Source of the DNA: Seriola aureovittata
Taxonomy: Eukaryota; Chordata; Actinopteri; Carangiformes; Carangidae
NCBI RefSeq assembly: GCF_021018895.1
Contig: NC_079375.1
Span: 8,836,732-8,900,731 of the forward strand
Direction: 5' to 3'
Length of the DNA stretch: 64,000 nt
A program made the position numbers and the translations under genes. The notes below the pieces were generated by a model. It was not told the DNA's origin, made no database searches, and saw only the letters and a program-made list of their open reading frames with translations. This document shows positions 1 through 11,250 of the stretch, piece by piece (the stretch's first letter is position 1; each line of letters opens with the position of its first letter).

Positions 1-1336
1 TTCACAGGAACTGCTCTCAAATAAAATAAGCACTGTATTAGGCCTGTGATTGCCACAAGGAAGTCTCAGATGTATTTTACATTTGAAAAGTAACAATTTC
101 CAGCACTTCACCGTTTGATTTTGTCAATCAAAACACTTGATGAGTAAAAAAAGCTTTTACAGAACTGCACAGTCAAAGACCTATCATGGGATTGCACCCT
201 AGACAGGAAAGATGAAATGAATGAAATGAAAAAGTGATAACAGCTGGCTGAGTGGATTGGGAATCATGCAAGACATTCAGACTTTCCTGAAACCTGAAAC
301 CTCCTCTGCAGCACGTCGACAATCCCTCAGAAGGTTTTCAAAGTTTTCAGGCCTTGCACTATGAAAACGGATGAGGGAGAAAAATACGACTCATACTTTC
401 GTCTCATACCTTTAAGAAAGTTGTCATAGTCTTGTCAGTGTTTTTTTCATCACGCATCAGAGTGGGGAGACTTGAAAAAGCCCGCACAGTGTGCCAAGGA
501 GGAAGACGCATTTTCCAAGATAGCTGTTTCATCAAAAGAAGCTTACGTGTGTAATGATGGTGGTATCAATCACCTTGTGACATAAACCATAAGCACCATT
601 GCTTTGGCAGTTGAAACAGCTCAGTGCCTAGTCAAACATTTTCCGCAGGGGCACCATTTACTCTGGTCCAGATTTCAATGACTTTTTCTTTCAGTCTTCT
701 GGAGAAATGCTCTGAATCCTAATTGAATCAGATATGTCCCCTGCCTGTTATCCATCTTTCATGTTTTTTTTTTTTTTTTTTAGAGTAGTAGTTTTGTTTA
801 CTCATTTGTTCCTAGGGGACCATATAATGGCATACTGGAATCGTATAATTGCTTTGAAGCAATTTGCATATTTCCTAGGTGAGTTCAACAAAGCGTAACC
901 GAATGGATGTCTTCTTTTGTGTTAATAGAGTGACTCTGCGTTTCTCTGTAGCCCAGTCTTGTAAGATTAATGATGGGGGCCAAGCCCTCCTTAAGGCTCA
1001 TTCATTACCATGGGCTCGTCTCCCAAAAGCCAAATATAATGCTATGAATCACTATTCTCTCATGCCATGTAGCTGTATGGACATATGCTGGGTCAGTTTA
1101 CTGTTTTTGTAATTTGCTATTCAGAAAAGTTCAGAAAGAGATAACTGTCATGACTGGAGAATTGTGTGTGCCTTCGGGGATATTAAAGATTGCTATGTTT
1201 TCTACATATCCTTACACTGTTAACCCAGACAAGTTGAAATGTTGAGGCTTGTGATTGTCTTAAAAAAATCTAAGAAATCAATAATGGAGAGAGAATGTGT
1301 CTGTGTCAAACTAGACTGGAAGTAACGGTCTAATAG
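1..1336. other. Gene-free unique sequence with a poly-T tract
   Basis: I see no coding region, RNA gene or recognisable transposon here. The only marked feature is an 18-base poly-T run at 764-781. A short frame at 879-1112 (77 codons) has no family signature and is probably chance. Confidence 0.6.
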
Positions 1337-1780
1337 TGTTTTTCTACTGCACGGTACCAACTCAACACCCCTCGTCTTGACTTGTCTGTACTTGCTTTTG
1401 GTACCTGATACTTCTTTTTCCACTGCAGATAGTACCCCCTCGATGCGGTATCGTAACTATAGCGATGACGCACAAAGCGATCATGACGTCATCTTTACTG
1501 TGACACACGATATCGAACGGATAAACTTCTGTTCCCCCTCAATTGACTGCAACATGGTTTTGCTGGTTGCCATGCTAAAATGATAGTACAATAACTAACA
1601 GAAATGTGACAGGCTACAGTTTTTTAGAACGTCCACAATGATGAGTAGTGACAGTAGTGATGATTGTCTCTGACCAGTCAGTAGTACGAGGTACTGGGTA
1701 CTATCCACAACCTTTGCCCAAAGGAAAAACAAAAAAGGCGAGTAGAGTCGAAGTGAGCGTACCATGCAGTGGAAGAGGGC
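1337..1780. mobile_element. hAT-like non-autonomous element (MITE)
   Basis: The two ends are imperfect inverted repeats. The left end reads tttctactgcacggtacc (from about 1341). The right end, reverse-complemented, reads cttccactgcatggtacg (from about 1777). Both arms continue for roughly 50 bases with the same arrangement of GGTACC, a CTCG/ACTC-rich stretch and a CTTTTGGTAC-like block. Inner copies of the motif occur (ccactgcagatagtaccc near 1422, and again near 1700 inverted). The core contains no transposase. This layout matches MITEs I know from teleosts that are grouped with hAT elements. The flanking 8-mers are not clearly identical, so I cannot prove the target-site duplication. The reading frames at 1220-1423 and 1377-1583 are shadows of the element. 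Confidence 0.6.
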
Positions 1781-2380
1781 TATAAGCTCAATTCACTTCT
1801 TTGTCCAACTATTAAATTCGGCTGTTTAAGTTAGAATGATTAGATTTTCCAATTCCATCTTAGAAAAATATTAAATATTTTTATACTTTATTTTCAGGGG
1901 AGACACTGACATTTCTACACTTAAAAGCTGATCTTTTTAGATTCTGAATTTTAGGTGTCAGCTCACCTCCATCTGAGTTCAGCATCAACTGCTGAAGAAA
2001 GTTAAGATCATTTTGATTCACTTTGGGTACTCCAGGTGCAGTTCATAAGTTTGTCCAGACACAAGGCACATTGTCTGAGGTGGGTTCTTCAGTTCATCCA
2101 TGAAAACACTGCCCTCCATGCTTTTGATGGATTCAGGTGAAGAGAAGCTGGGTTTTCAAAGGACAGGAACATTTTTGAAGGTGTTCTCTTCAACAATAAC
2201 CTAACCGAGTATAAGGGACAAGGACATAATACTGCCATTTAATATTTAGAAGTAGTACATTGATTTTACTGGTGAACCATTTGCACAATTTGGCTGGAAA
2301 CACTGAACATTAATATCTTATAGTGTAAAAGAATAAAATGAAGTAACCTTCCCCAAAAATGACTAAGTCCCTGATTTCTA
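1781..2380. other. Gene-free sequence, nothing recognised
   Basis: No open frame of note, no terminal repeats and no microsatellite were seen in this stretch. Confidence 0.5.
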
Positions 2381-2837
2381 ACCTGATGCACCAGGTGGTT
2401 TGTTACACAGAACCATCTGGAAAGGCTTCGCTGGAAACCGTTAAGAAAAGGGCAGGCGTTTCAAAAAATACTTGGCTGGTGATTGGATGAACCATCTGTC
2501 TATCACCGTCTACCAAAGGTAACTTCAACCACTAGCTTCACTAGCAGCAGAGCCAGTTGGTAAATCAGTCAGGAGAAGAGCAAAAACATCTTCATCCAGA
2601 AAAGCCTTCAGTTCTTTTCTCGGCTCTTCTTTCAATGCAGAAATACTCCCTAGTTCTGATACAGTTGCTGCGATTGTTAATTAACATTTGATTCTTGCTA
2701 TCATCACACCTAAGACACGCCTGTAGCATTGAGTAGTTCCTCCCTCATAGGATGCTGATTGGTCCGAACCACTTTGGTTCGGCCACAAGGGAATAACTTG
2801 GAGCCTGGCAAGATGGATTCTCGCTTGTGATAAATCT
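2381..2837 (+). repeat. Dispersed repeat X, copy 1
   Basis: This is the first of two diverged copies of one repeat in the window; the other is at 23863-24220. Shared left block: the same order of CCAGRTGGTTT, a short spacer, AAYCATCTGG, AAGGCTTCG, TTGGAAAC and AAAAGGGCAG within about 90 bases. Shared right block (about 2740-2835): TTCCTCCCTCAYAGGAYGCTG, ATTGGTCC, a small hairpin, GGCCACAAG, and GGCAAGATGGATTCT. The middles differ and copy 1 is about 100 bases longer. Both ends of the left block form an imperfect 10-bp stem (2391-2400 with 2411-2420). I do not know the family name. A non-autonomous DNA element is the likeliest class because of the internal stems, but no terminal inverted repeat is proven. 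Confidence 0.7.
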
Positions 2838-3316
2838 AGCTGTCGCTAAAATTTAGATAATTTCTGTTGGTGCAGTAATCTGCAAGGCACAGAATACAGA
2901 GTTCACCACACACTTGGTAAAAATGGTCCACATTAACATAGGATAACATCAAAAAGAAATGTACCCTATTTTGTCTGTTGTAAGAAGTACAGCAACCTTG
3001 CTTCTTATGTTCGCCAGGCTTGAAATGAAGGCAGATCAAAATTTCCAAACAAGCCAATATTTTTATCAATTGGGGAATGCCAATTAATCACATTTAAATT
3101 CAGACTTAATCTTGTGTAATTTCAAACAGTCTGAACTTATAAAATTTCACATTATTAAAAAGATAAAACAAGGGTGCAAATGACTTATCCTCTGGTCAAA
3201 GTGGTCCATATTCAGTGTTTATTACTGCACTAAAGTCAGCTAAATCAAACAACGTATCAACTGCTGAGGAGAAGGCACCTTCAGTGAGATATGGAGATAC
3301 AGCGAGGAGAAACATG

Positions 3317-3352
3317 GTGGTTGTTTTCTTTTCTATGAAAGAAAACAACCAC
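3317..3352. repeat. Perfect 15-bp inverted repeat with a 6-base loop
   Basis: The left arm gtggttgttttcttt (3317-3331) is exactly complementary to the right arm aaagaaaacaaccac (3338-3352) across the loop tctatg. It is purine/pyrimidine skewed and could extrude as a cruciform or fold as a short RNA stem. It is too short for a canonical miRNA precursor and is not flanked by a run typical of a terminator. Function unknown. Confidence 0.9.
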
Positions 3353-3990
3353 ATTTCTATGATCATGCCCAGACAAGCTGAGTGAATCAGCCAGTTAGAC
3401 ACAAGAAAATTGGTGCGGTGGTAATGGGGGTGGGGTTTGGGGTGGCTACTCTAAAAATTCATGCATTTAAATCTGTTCAACTCAAAGATACTAGTGAAAA
3501 CAATGACCCCCTCATAACTATACAATATACTAAAACTTGTTAGATGATGCAATCAACCTCACTATTATAAAGTAATATTTACCTACTATTACTATTTACT
3601 AAATTACTATTTACAAGGAGAGTCTCTTATTATGCTGCCAAGGAAACGGCAAGACCTGTTGACCTCTGATGTAAACGGGCTCATAGCTTTATAACAAACA
3701 TGATATTAGTCACAGTGACCCTGGGACTTGTATGTCACTCTATTGAATGGGATTATGATACCATAGAATTATATTTTGGGGTTGGATGGGGCTGGCCCAA
3801 TTCATATTATTCTATATAGACTTTCATGAAGATATTGAATATAAAAACATAACAATTTCATAATACATAATAATTTCCACAAATGTCCACATTAATGATT
3901 CTAAGATGATTGTTATCATATGAGTCACTTGTTTACAGTTCTGTCTAAAGTAACGCATACTAGAAGAATGCTGTCAACTGTGCATATATT

Positions 3991-4033
3991 TTCTATATCA
4001 TAATGTATATTGATATAGAAGAAGAATATTCTT
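3991..4033. repeat. AT-rich inverted repeats
   Basis: A perfect 10-bp inverted repeat (ttctatatca at 3991-4000 and tgatatagaa at 4011-4020, 10-base loop) is followed one base later by a perfect 12-bp palindrome, aagaatattctt (4022-4033). It lies in very AT-rich DNA, where such dyads are less surprising. Confidence 0.75.
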
Positions 4034-6156
4034 AATTAATTCTTATATTCTATTCTTATTGTGGTGAATCAGTGCAGTGCAACTAAGTATGGTCTCTCAA
4101 CTATAGTTCAGGGACCTCTTTGCTTAAAGAGTAGTTCCACACTTGATACTGAAGTGTATTTTGCTGATAATAGCCTGCTTCTCAACTGTCACTTTACTTT
4201 TAACAAATTTTAATGCAGGACCTTAACTTGTAATAGTGCAGTTATACACTGTGGTATTGCTATTTAAATACTTCTTAATTTACTGCACAAGTGTACTGAC
4301 ATATCCTGCACACAAACCCATTTCCTGCAGGTTTTTACAGTCTCACTGCTTCTAAATAGAATAATGAAACTTAGCAGCTATATCATATGCAAAGCATGTC
4401 AGTCAGTTGTAAGAGCATAAAGAATTGCAGTAGGTGTGTGTAGGGGCAAAGTGAATACAATCAGGCATGTAATTGTTTGGCTGTAATGGCCGTGACAACG
4501 CATAGCTTCAGCTCCTCAACAACAGACAAAGGTGTAATGGAATTCAGTCAGCGATGTACTTGTTTTTTGTTTGTTTCATTGAAAGTGAGAGGGCATCCAT
4601 TTGCTTGTTTATAACAGACCATGTAAATCAGCCTTACAATAGTAGATAATAGATTTGCTTTCAAAAGATTGTCCTCTATTTGAGGCATTGTTTTTGAAGT
4701 GATCACAGGTTTTGGGATCTAATAGAAGGGCAAAGTATTGACCGAAATGTCATCAAATTCCAACCTATATTGCAGCCAAACTGCTTGCAAACTTTTGCTG
4801 AAAGCAGGAGTTGACAGTGTGATATATTTCTGTACAGGGTTGTGATTGAATCAGGACTCTAGTCCACTTGGCAACAATGATATTGTTACTGCTATATTGG
4901 CTGGCTGCACCAGTTGGAAAAAGGGAGTGAGGCAGAGATGTGATCGAGGTATAATGGAGTTCTTCACAGGTCAGCGCAGAACTATTGACCTCGCAGTGGG
5001 TTCTTTCTCTCCTCCACTCATCCGCCACAACATCCACCACTCATCAGCAGTCCATCAGCCCGGGGTTTCCAGGAAGAGCTGGGAATTGTGAATCATACTT
5101 TGTCCATCTGCTGCATTGTTTCATTGATTCATTCCAGTTTCCTTCAACATCCAGTGTAAACTCTGACCGGTGATGCTCTCATGCATCAAACAAAATGACA
5201 AATGGTCATCTAAATAGATGAGATGGTGGCACACAAAATATTTGGCCAGCTTCCAAACACATTAGTCTATGTAACAATTTTCTTTTTATCAGCAATTTCC
5301 CCTGCTTATCATGGCCCATGTATTATTCTCCTGTTTTTTATTTGCATTTTACATTTGGATATTACAAGGAAACACTGAATTAGAGGTTATCCTTAACAGA
5401 CCACACAATTGGATTGTTTCCCCCTCCCTGCATTCTCACAGCAGTAGATTTGTATCCACTGGAGATGGATGCTGTTTTACCCAGTGGTGAGCATATATTG
5501 TAATTCCAGTTGTTCCTATAGGATGGCTATTGTTTTGCACACTGTATTTTTCTGATACACGGCACCTCTGTGCTGGTAGATCACCCTTGATGCTTGTTCT
5601 GTAAAGAGTAATAATCAAAACAGACTCTCAGGTCTACTGACAGATAGAAATATACGTTATGAAAGTGTCTCTATGGGTGTAATTCAAGGTACAACTGAAA
5701 GAGTATGCAGCCTCAGCAACTTTCCTGAGGAATTTAAATGTGTCTTTATCTGTGATTAAATTCTTACTGAGCAGCAGCAGATTATCTCAGATAAGGTTTT
5801 TACATTGCATATATTAAGTGATAAGGCTGGTGTTATTCTATATTTTGTTTGCTGTCAACACATTTCATGAAAAGACCAAAACCAGCAATGTGGCAGTTGT
5901 TGTCAGTGCTTTCCAACTTCCCTACTCTGTCTGTTAAAGTAAAAACAGCAGTGATGTAGATTTTTAGAAAATGTTGTTTAAACACCAGTAAGCAGTGAAT
6001 TTGTTTAGGACTATTTTCAGCTGTGGATTTAAACACACAGTGCTGTAGTGAGTATTTCCAGGGGCAGGACACAAGACAAACTGCAGTGCCCATTCTTAAT
6101 GTTTTGAAGGAGCATGTCACTCAGTTCAGTGGTGTGGCTCAGTATACCGTTTATCC

Positions 6157-6500
6157 ATGTTAGTAGTGTGGCTTTTATGGATGGGTATGTTGGTCAGTCC
6201 ACCACTTTGGTTCAGACTGAAATGTCAGCAGTACGTATCAACAACTACAGAGCTACTATTTTGTACAGATGTTAATGGTGACCAAAAGATGAATCCTTCT
6301 AATTTTGGAGATGCCCTCACTTCTTACTGGATAGATTACCATGTCATTTTGTGCAGACATTCATGTCCCCCTCAGGATGAATTACATTAACTTTTTTGAT
6401 CTTTTGGTTTTTCATCTGGTGCCATCATCAGCGCAAACCTCTAACTAACCAAATATAACTTGGTTAACATGGTAAACATTATACCTATTACTCTTAGTCT
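6157..6500 (+). repeat. Teleost dispersed repeat B, 5' portion
   Basis: I recognise this from memory as part of a widespread teleost repeat. Landmarks in order are GGATGGGT, TCCACCACTTTGGTTCAGAC, TTACTGGATAGATTACCATG, GCAGACATTCATGTCCCCCT, CAGGATGAATTAC, a GCCATCATCAG block and TAACATGGTAAACATTATAC near 6470. The landmark order fits the consensus I recall, but the copy is diverged and stops near 6500. The 3' part of the same family, with the GTAAAYATT..ACCTGCTAAAC block, is at 52151-52400. The 77-codon frame at 6157-6390 is a shadow. Class unassigned; no search was possible. Confidence 0.6.
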
Positions 6501-8926
6501 TTGTGACAACAATAGATGTCTATGGCACAGAGGAATAATCTGTCATAATTAAGATACATAAGAAATAGTTGTTTGTAGGATGGGGGGAAAATATTTCCTT
6601 TTATTGTGTCTATTTGTGCTCCTCCAATATGTAGACATGGTCTGTTTTTTTTTTTTTTAAAAGTATTAAAGTCACAGTACGTAGAAATGGGCATTTAAGC
6701 CCTCTCTTTCTACACTTGTTGCAGCATGCCAGGTATGACAGTGTGACCACTCACCTGGCTGCTACACTACAGCCAAATTCCTTTCTTTGTCTCCAGTTCA
6801 ATCTCTTTTGTCTCTTCATGTTGTGTATGTGTGTCTATCAGATGAGCAACATTTAACTTCTTCACCTTACTGACATTAATTTCTCAAAAAACAGTGATAT
6901 TTCAAACAATTTCCTCTTGATTAATGTGAATTGTGTCTCCCCTGTCCTGTGCCAACATTTATTTGAGCCAAAAAAAAGGTTAATTGGCTCCACTGTGGCT
7001 GATACTTGACAAAAACAGCCATGTTGAAGACAAATACAAGGTGGGAAAGTGAATAGGGGACATGTCGGTGAGGTTGTTCTGCATTTACTGTCTAAGAGAA
7101 TGTGCGTTCAAGAGCCTTGACTACTCAGACGAGCACCAGCCGAATACAGAGAGGATAAGAGACAGGCCTATGTAGCAATTTGTACTATTCATGCTACATT
7201 ACACAAACAGCCGTTGAGCTAAAGCACTCTGAAGAACCTATTTTTATTCAGTTGTGCCTGCTATACTAATAAAGCCTCAACATTTCTGCCATCAAAGGTT
7301 TTTGTGAGCTATTTTATTTCAAATTTAGATGATTTTTTTTTAATGAGAGGATACAGTAGAATTAACTTAAAGCCATGAAGTGAATTGTTCATGTCCTTAG
7401 ACAGAATTTTTTTGTTTGTCCATGAAACCTGAAACAATGCTGCAGGAAACTTGGCTGTCTGTGTAGCTGGTTTCAATATTGAATCGGAAATGTTGTTGTG
7501 ATCACAGTATTGTTGTGACGACAGAGTGAACCCATCAGCACAGTGGCAGCAGAGCCAGCCGAGATTAATGAATCCTCAACGTGAGACACAGAGAAATTAT
7601 GTGTGATGTTACTATGGCATTTGTTCTTTGCTTTTGATGAACCATCCAATTATCAGTTGATCTGAGAGTTTCCAGGGGATCACGACAATTGTCACTTGTA
7701 ATTTTGTTGTCGCTCAGATGATGAGAAATGTAACTTAGCAACAAAATGGATGGCTTTACAGGACTGTGCGACACTGGGCTGGTTTGTTGTCACTCTTTAA
7801 TTAGATCTGACAAGCATGTCAGCATTTACTTTTTCCATTTTTCCTGTTATTGCTTCCCTTAAAAACAAAATGATATATACAGAGATGCACTTTTCACAGA
7901 CAACAAATCAGAGAATAGATCCATATATTTTCCAGATTATGAAAAGTGTGGTCTAAAAAAATACTAATATTAAGACCTGAATATTATTTAGGCTTAAAGG
8001 GTTCTCGTATGATGCTATTTGTAATAAATTTTCTTCATCTGTTAGAGAGACTGACATAGTGATAGTCATATAGTTCCCTACATTTCTTTTTACCTCTTCC
8101 CCTTATATTTGTTTGTTTTTTGTTGAGACTTTCACCCCTATACAAACCGGACTGATCCAACTGACATTGACCAACCAAATATTCAAATGTAGTCAGAAAA
8201 TCCAGGATGGAAGAAACTGTAGGATGGAAAACATAACCTAATAGTACTGCTTTCTCTCTAATATCACGGGACTAGAGTGAAGGATAAATTTCACCCCTCC
8301 ATCTATCAAACATTATAGGATTTCATAAAGAAATCAGCACTGTGCGTCATTAAGCCCCAGCGCCGGTGACTCCACAGTCTCTGGATGATTCTGCACGGCA
8401 GTTTCTGGATGCGAGTCCGCCTTGGCTGTTGTTGGCACAGTACCTGAACAGCTGCACATTCTCTGCTGGCACAGAAGGAGAAAATCCTCCACCTCCTCCA
8501 ATGTATGGTTTTATATATTTAATTTTCATCGTTTTGGATATACAAGCATGTTTCATGTTCCCACCATTGTACCTTCTATTGCTCTTTTCTGTTTTACCTC
8601 GAGGAGAGTATCAAATTCTGACGTAAGCTATTTTGTTTGTGTATATAGGTATAAAAGCTTGCTTTGGTAGTGGACAAAATTATCAGTAAATTGTCCAAAT
8701 GTAGATGATCTATAATTTAATGCTTTTACTTATAAAGACTGTCCAGTGACACTGCTTTTCAGCCTGTCACTCAACCTGACCTCTTAGAAGTCCCTGCTTT
8801 TGGAAAACAAACCACCAGGGGGCAATATCTCACCTGCAATCCCCCACCATCTGTGGACTGGTTTCAGTGGTAGGCTCCAGTTCCCTACACTGTCACTGTG
8901 CTGTGTGACCAGTCCTCCCATTGCCA
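6501..8926. other. Gene-free sequence
   Basis: No gene found. A 12-base poly-T lies near 6647. The part from about 7560 to 7800 has low repeat content and paired motifs (CAATTGTCACTTGTAATT, TTTAATTAGATCTGACA) of the kind seen in conserved enhancers, but conservation cannot be judged from one sequence. Overlapping short frames at 8350-8670 carry no signature. Confidence 0.45.
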
Positions 8927-9117
<191 letters not shown>

Positions 9118-10109
9118 TGGACATGCAGGCTGCATTTAAGACAGACAGAAATTTGAACGCCTGGACTGAGAATCATCAGATCCTCCCACATATGCAGAAT
9201 TAAATGAGGGCGATTATTCCATTTGGGCACTAGCTGTCCTTATCCAGGCCTGACCCAGGCTTGCTACAGTAAGTAGGTAGAACTGAGGGAAATTATGCAT
9301 TTTCATTTCAAAACACCTATATTTTGGGAAAAAATGTGATATAAACCCAGATGCTTTTTACCGTTGGAGACATTTAACTATTCTTTAAGCTAAGGAGGGA
9401 TTGTGCTCAACTTCATCAGTGACTCATAATGTGATTTACCTTCACACCAGCATTTATTTTCCAAAAGCTGAATATTTCATTTTAGAATAAATCTCTTCAA
9501 ATTCTCCTTATATATCTGCCCTGCTCTTGAACCAATAAATGCTTGGCTTATTTTCAGGCTCTGCTTTTATCAGCAGTGTGATGTAATAGCTGAATTACTT
9601 CTGTACGGCCTTTTTTCTGCTGGTTACCTACCTTTCTTTTCTTTACATAAATACATTGCTGGAATAGCACACTTGCTTGAAAGCATGTAAGTAGCAAACA
9701 ATGGTGAGTTTACATGTAAAAGCTCTTATACAATGTCCTCCAACGTCCGTTATTGTTGTGATATGCAGGTCCTGGCTGCTCCATGCATAAAAAAAAAAAA
9801 GGGAGACGTGAAGAAGCATGCATGTTCTGTGTGAATATACAGTGCGTGCTGTCAAGCGTGTCGTTTCAACAGCAACTTAACTATGCATGCTGTCACCCTT
9901 AAACCTCCCTGCTTATTCAACTGAGTGAAAGAATGTATGGCATGGTAAAGTATCGCCTATATACCTGACATTTACCTGGTAGCCTATAGGAACACTGAGT
10001 TTTTGAAAATATTCTTCTATTTTCACTTATGCTTGAATTATACCTTATTTTACCTCATTATGTTAGAAGCACCTTGTAGTCACTGCTGATACTCGGATGG
10101 TACACAGTC
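9118..10109. other. Gene-free sequence with a short poly-A
   Basis: Nothing recognised apart from a poly-A run near 9788-9799. The frame at 9643-9855 has no signature. Confidence 0.5.
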
Positions 10110-10737
10110 TACATTGCATTCAGAAAGTATTCAGACCCCTTCACTTTTTTCACATTTTGTTTCAGCCTTATGTTAAAATGTTTACATTAATTTTTTCCTT
10201 CATTAATCTCCACTTATTACCCCATAGTTACAAAGTGAAAACAGAATTTTAGAAACTTTTTCAAATTGACTAAAAAAAGAAAAAACTGAAATATCACATT
10301 GACATAAGTATTCAGACCCTTTGCTTCCCATTTCTCTTGATCATCTTTGAAATGTTTCTATTCTTGATTGGAGTCCACCTGTGGTAAATTCAATTGATTG
10401 GACATGATTTGTTAAGGCACATGGTTGTCTTAGTCTGACGTCTCACCGGTGACAATGCATATCAGAGCAAAAACCAGGCCATGAGGTTCAAGGACCTGCC
10501 TGCAGAGCTCAGAGACAGGACTGTCGAGGCTGTCCAACAATGGTCCCCATCCAGCCTCACAGAGCTTGAGAGGATCTACAGAGAAGAATGGCTGAAAATC
10601 CCCAAATCCAGGTGTGCAAAGCTTGTCGCGTCACACCCAAGAAGACACAAGGCTGTAATCGATGCCAAAGGTGCTTCAACTAAGTACTGAGTAAAGGGTC
10701 TGAATATCTATGTCAGTGTGATATTTCAGCTTTTCCT
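10110..10737 (+). mobile_element. Internally deleted Tc1-like transposon
   Basis: The left terminus begins at a TA (10110-10111) with cattgcattcagaaagtatt, followed by CAGACCCCTTCACTTTTTTC and the rest of the long inverted repeat known from fish Tc1 elements. The 5' UTR (GGAGTCCACCTGTGG, GACATGATTTG) and the transposase start context (CAGAGCAAAAACCAGGCCATG) follow. The element then jumps from the beginning to the end of the transposase gene, and returns to the 3' UTR (GTAAAGGGTCTGAATATCT, GATATTTCAGC). The right inverted repeat fades after about 10737 into a (TA)n stretch. Full elements of this type are about 1.6 kb, so roughly 1 kb is missing. It cannot mobilise itself. Confidence 0.93.
10481..10690 (+). 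pseudogene. Deleted Tc1 transposase: start and end fused in frame
   Basis: This 69-codon frame starts with the N-terminal residues of a Tc1 transposase (MRFKDLPAELRDRTVEAV) and, around residues 18-22, switches to its C-terminus (SLTELERIYREEW, CAKLVASHPRR, AKGASTKY). A normal transposase of this family is about 340 residues. The paired-like helix-turn-helix domain and the whole DDE catalytic core are absent. The fusion stays open through to the natural stop, so the deletion (junction about 10528-10545) kept the frame, perhaps by chance. No function is expected. Confidence 0.9.
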
Positions 10738-11139
10738 TCTCCAGCCTTTGTTGTTTTGTTATATATATATATATTATTTTATAATGAAGCATAAATGTTG
10801 GCCATGAAAATACATAAGTAAAAATGTAATTTGCACTATAGCTCATCCAATTCTGGATTTTTGAGGCAATGTTTTTTTTTTTTTTTTTTTACTATCACAT
10901 TACAAACATTTTTACCATAACCCAAATGTGCACTGAGCAAGACATTCTGTATTTGAAAAATAAACTTAAATGCTCTATGGTGGACAAACTATGTAAAGGT
11001 GACAATTAATTTGCATTTCTGTATTTACATTAATGAATTATCTGCCAATTTATTAGTCTAACCCTAACATGCATATTACATAGAGAAACTGTTAATAGTA
11101 AATCCAGAATTAAGAGCAGTGATTGGTCAGTTGATCTGA
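10738..11139. other. AT-rich gene-free sequence
   Basis: Contains a short (TA)7 at about 10760-10774 and a 20-base poly-T at about 10871-10890. No gene seen. Confidence 0.6.
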
Positions 11140-11250
11140 TGGGTCTGTAGGTGGAACAGGGGCTGAGGAGGTATAAGCTGGTGTCAATCCATACAGCCCT
11201 TTGAAAACAAATCTCTATCTGACTAGTTACCAGTAAGAAGAACAGCACAG
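11140..11250 (+). repeat. Possible non-LTR retrotransposon fragment
   Basis: The order GATGGGTCTGTAGGTGG, GCTGAGGAGGTATAAGCTGG, AATCCATACAGCCCTTTG, AAAACAAATC and TACCAGTAAG resembles the end of LINE open reading frames that I recall from many fish sequences. It is short and diverged, so I mark this as tentative. Confidence 0.3.

Larger units (their letters stand above)
2838..6156. other. Gene-free sequence with small dyads
   Basis: No gene or recognised transposon. The stretch is AT-rich (notably 3530-3620 and 3830-4060). It holds the perfect hairpin at 3317-3352 and two AT-rich palindromes at 3991-4033, listed separately. Short frames at 4765-5173 overlap each other on both strands and carry no signature. 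Confidence 0.5.

Noticed and set aside
10757..10775. (TA)n after the Tc1 relic as a possible target-site duplication
   Set aside because: It is a short microsatellite; the right inverted repeat is already lost here, so no boundary can be read from it.
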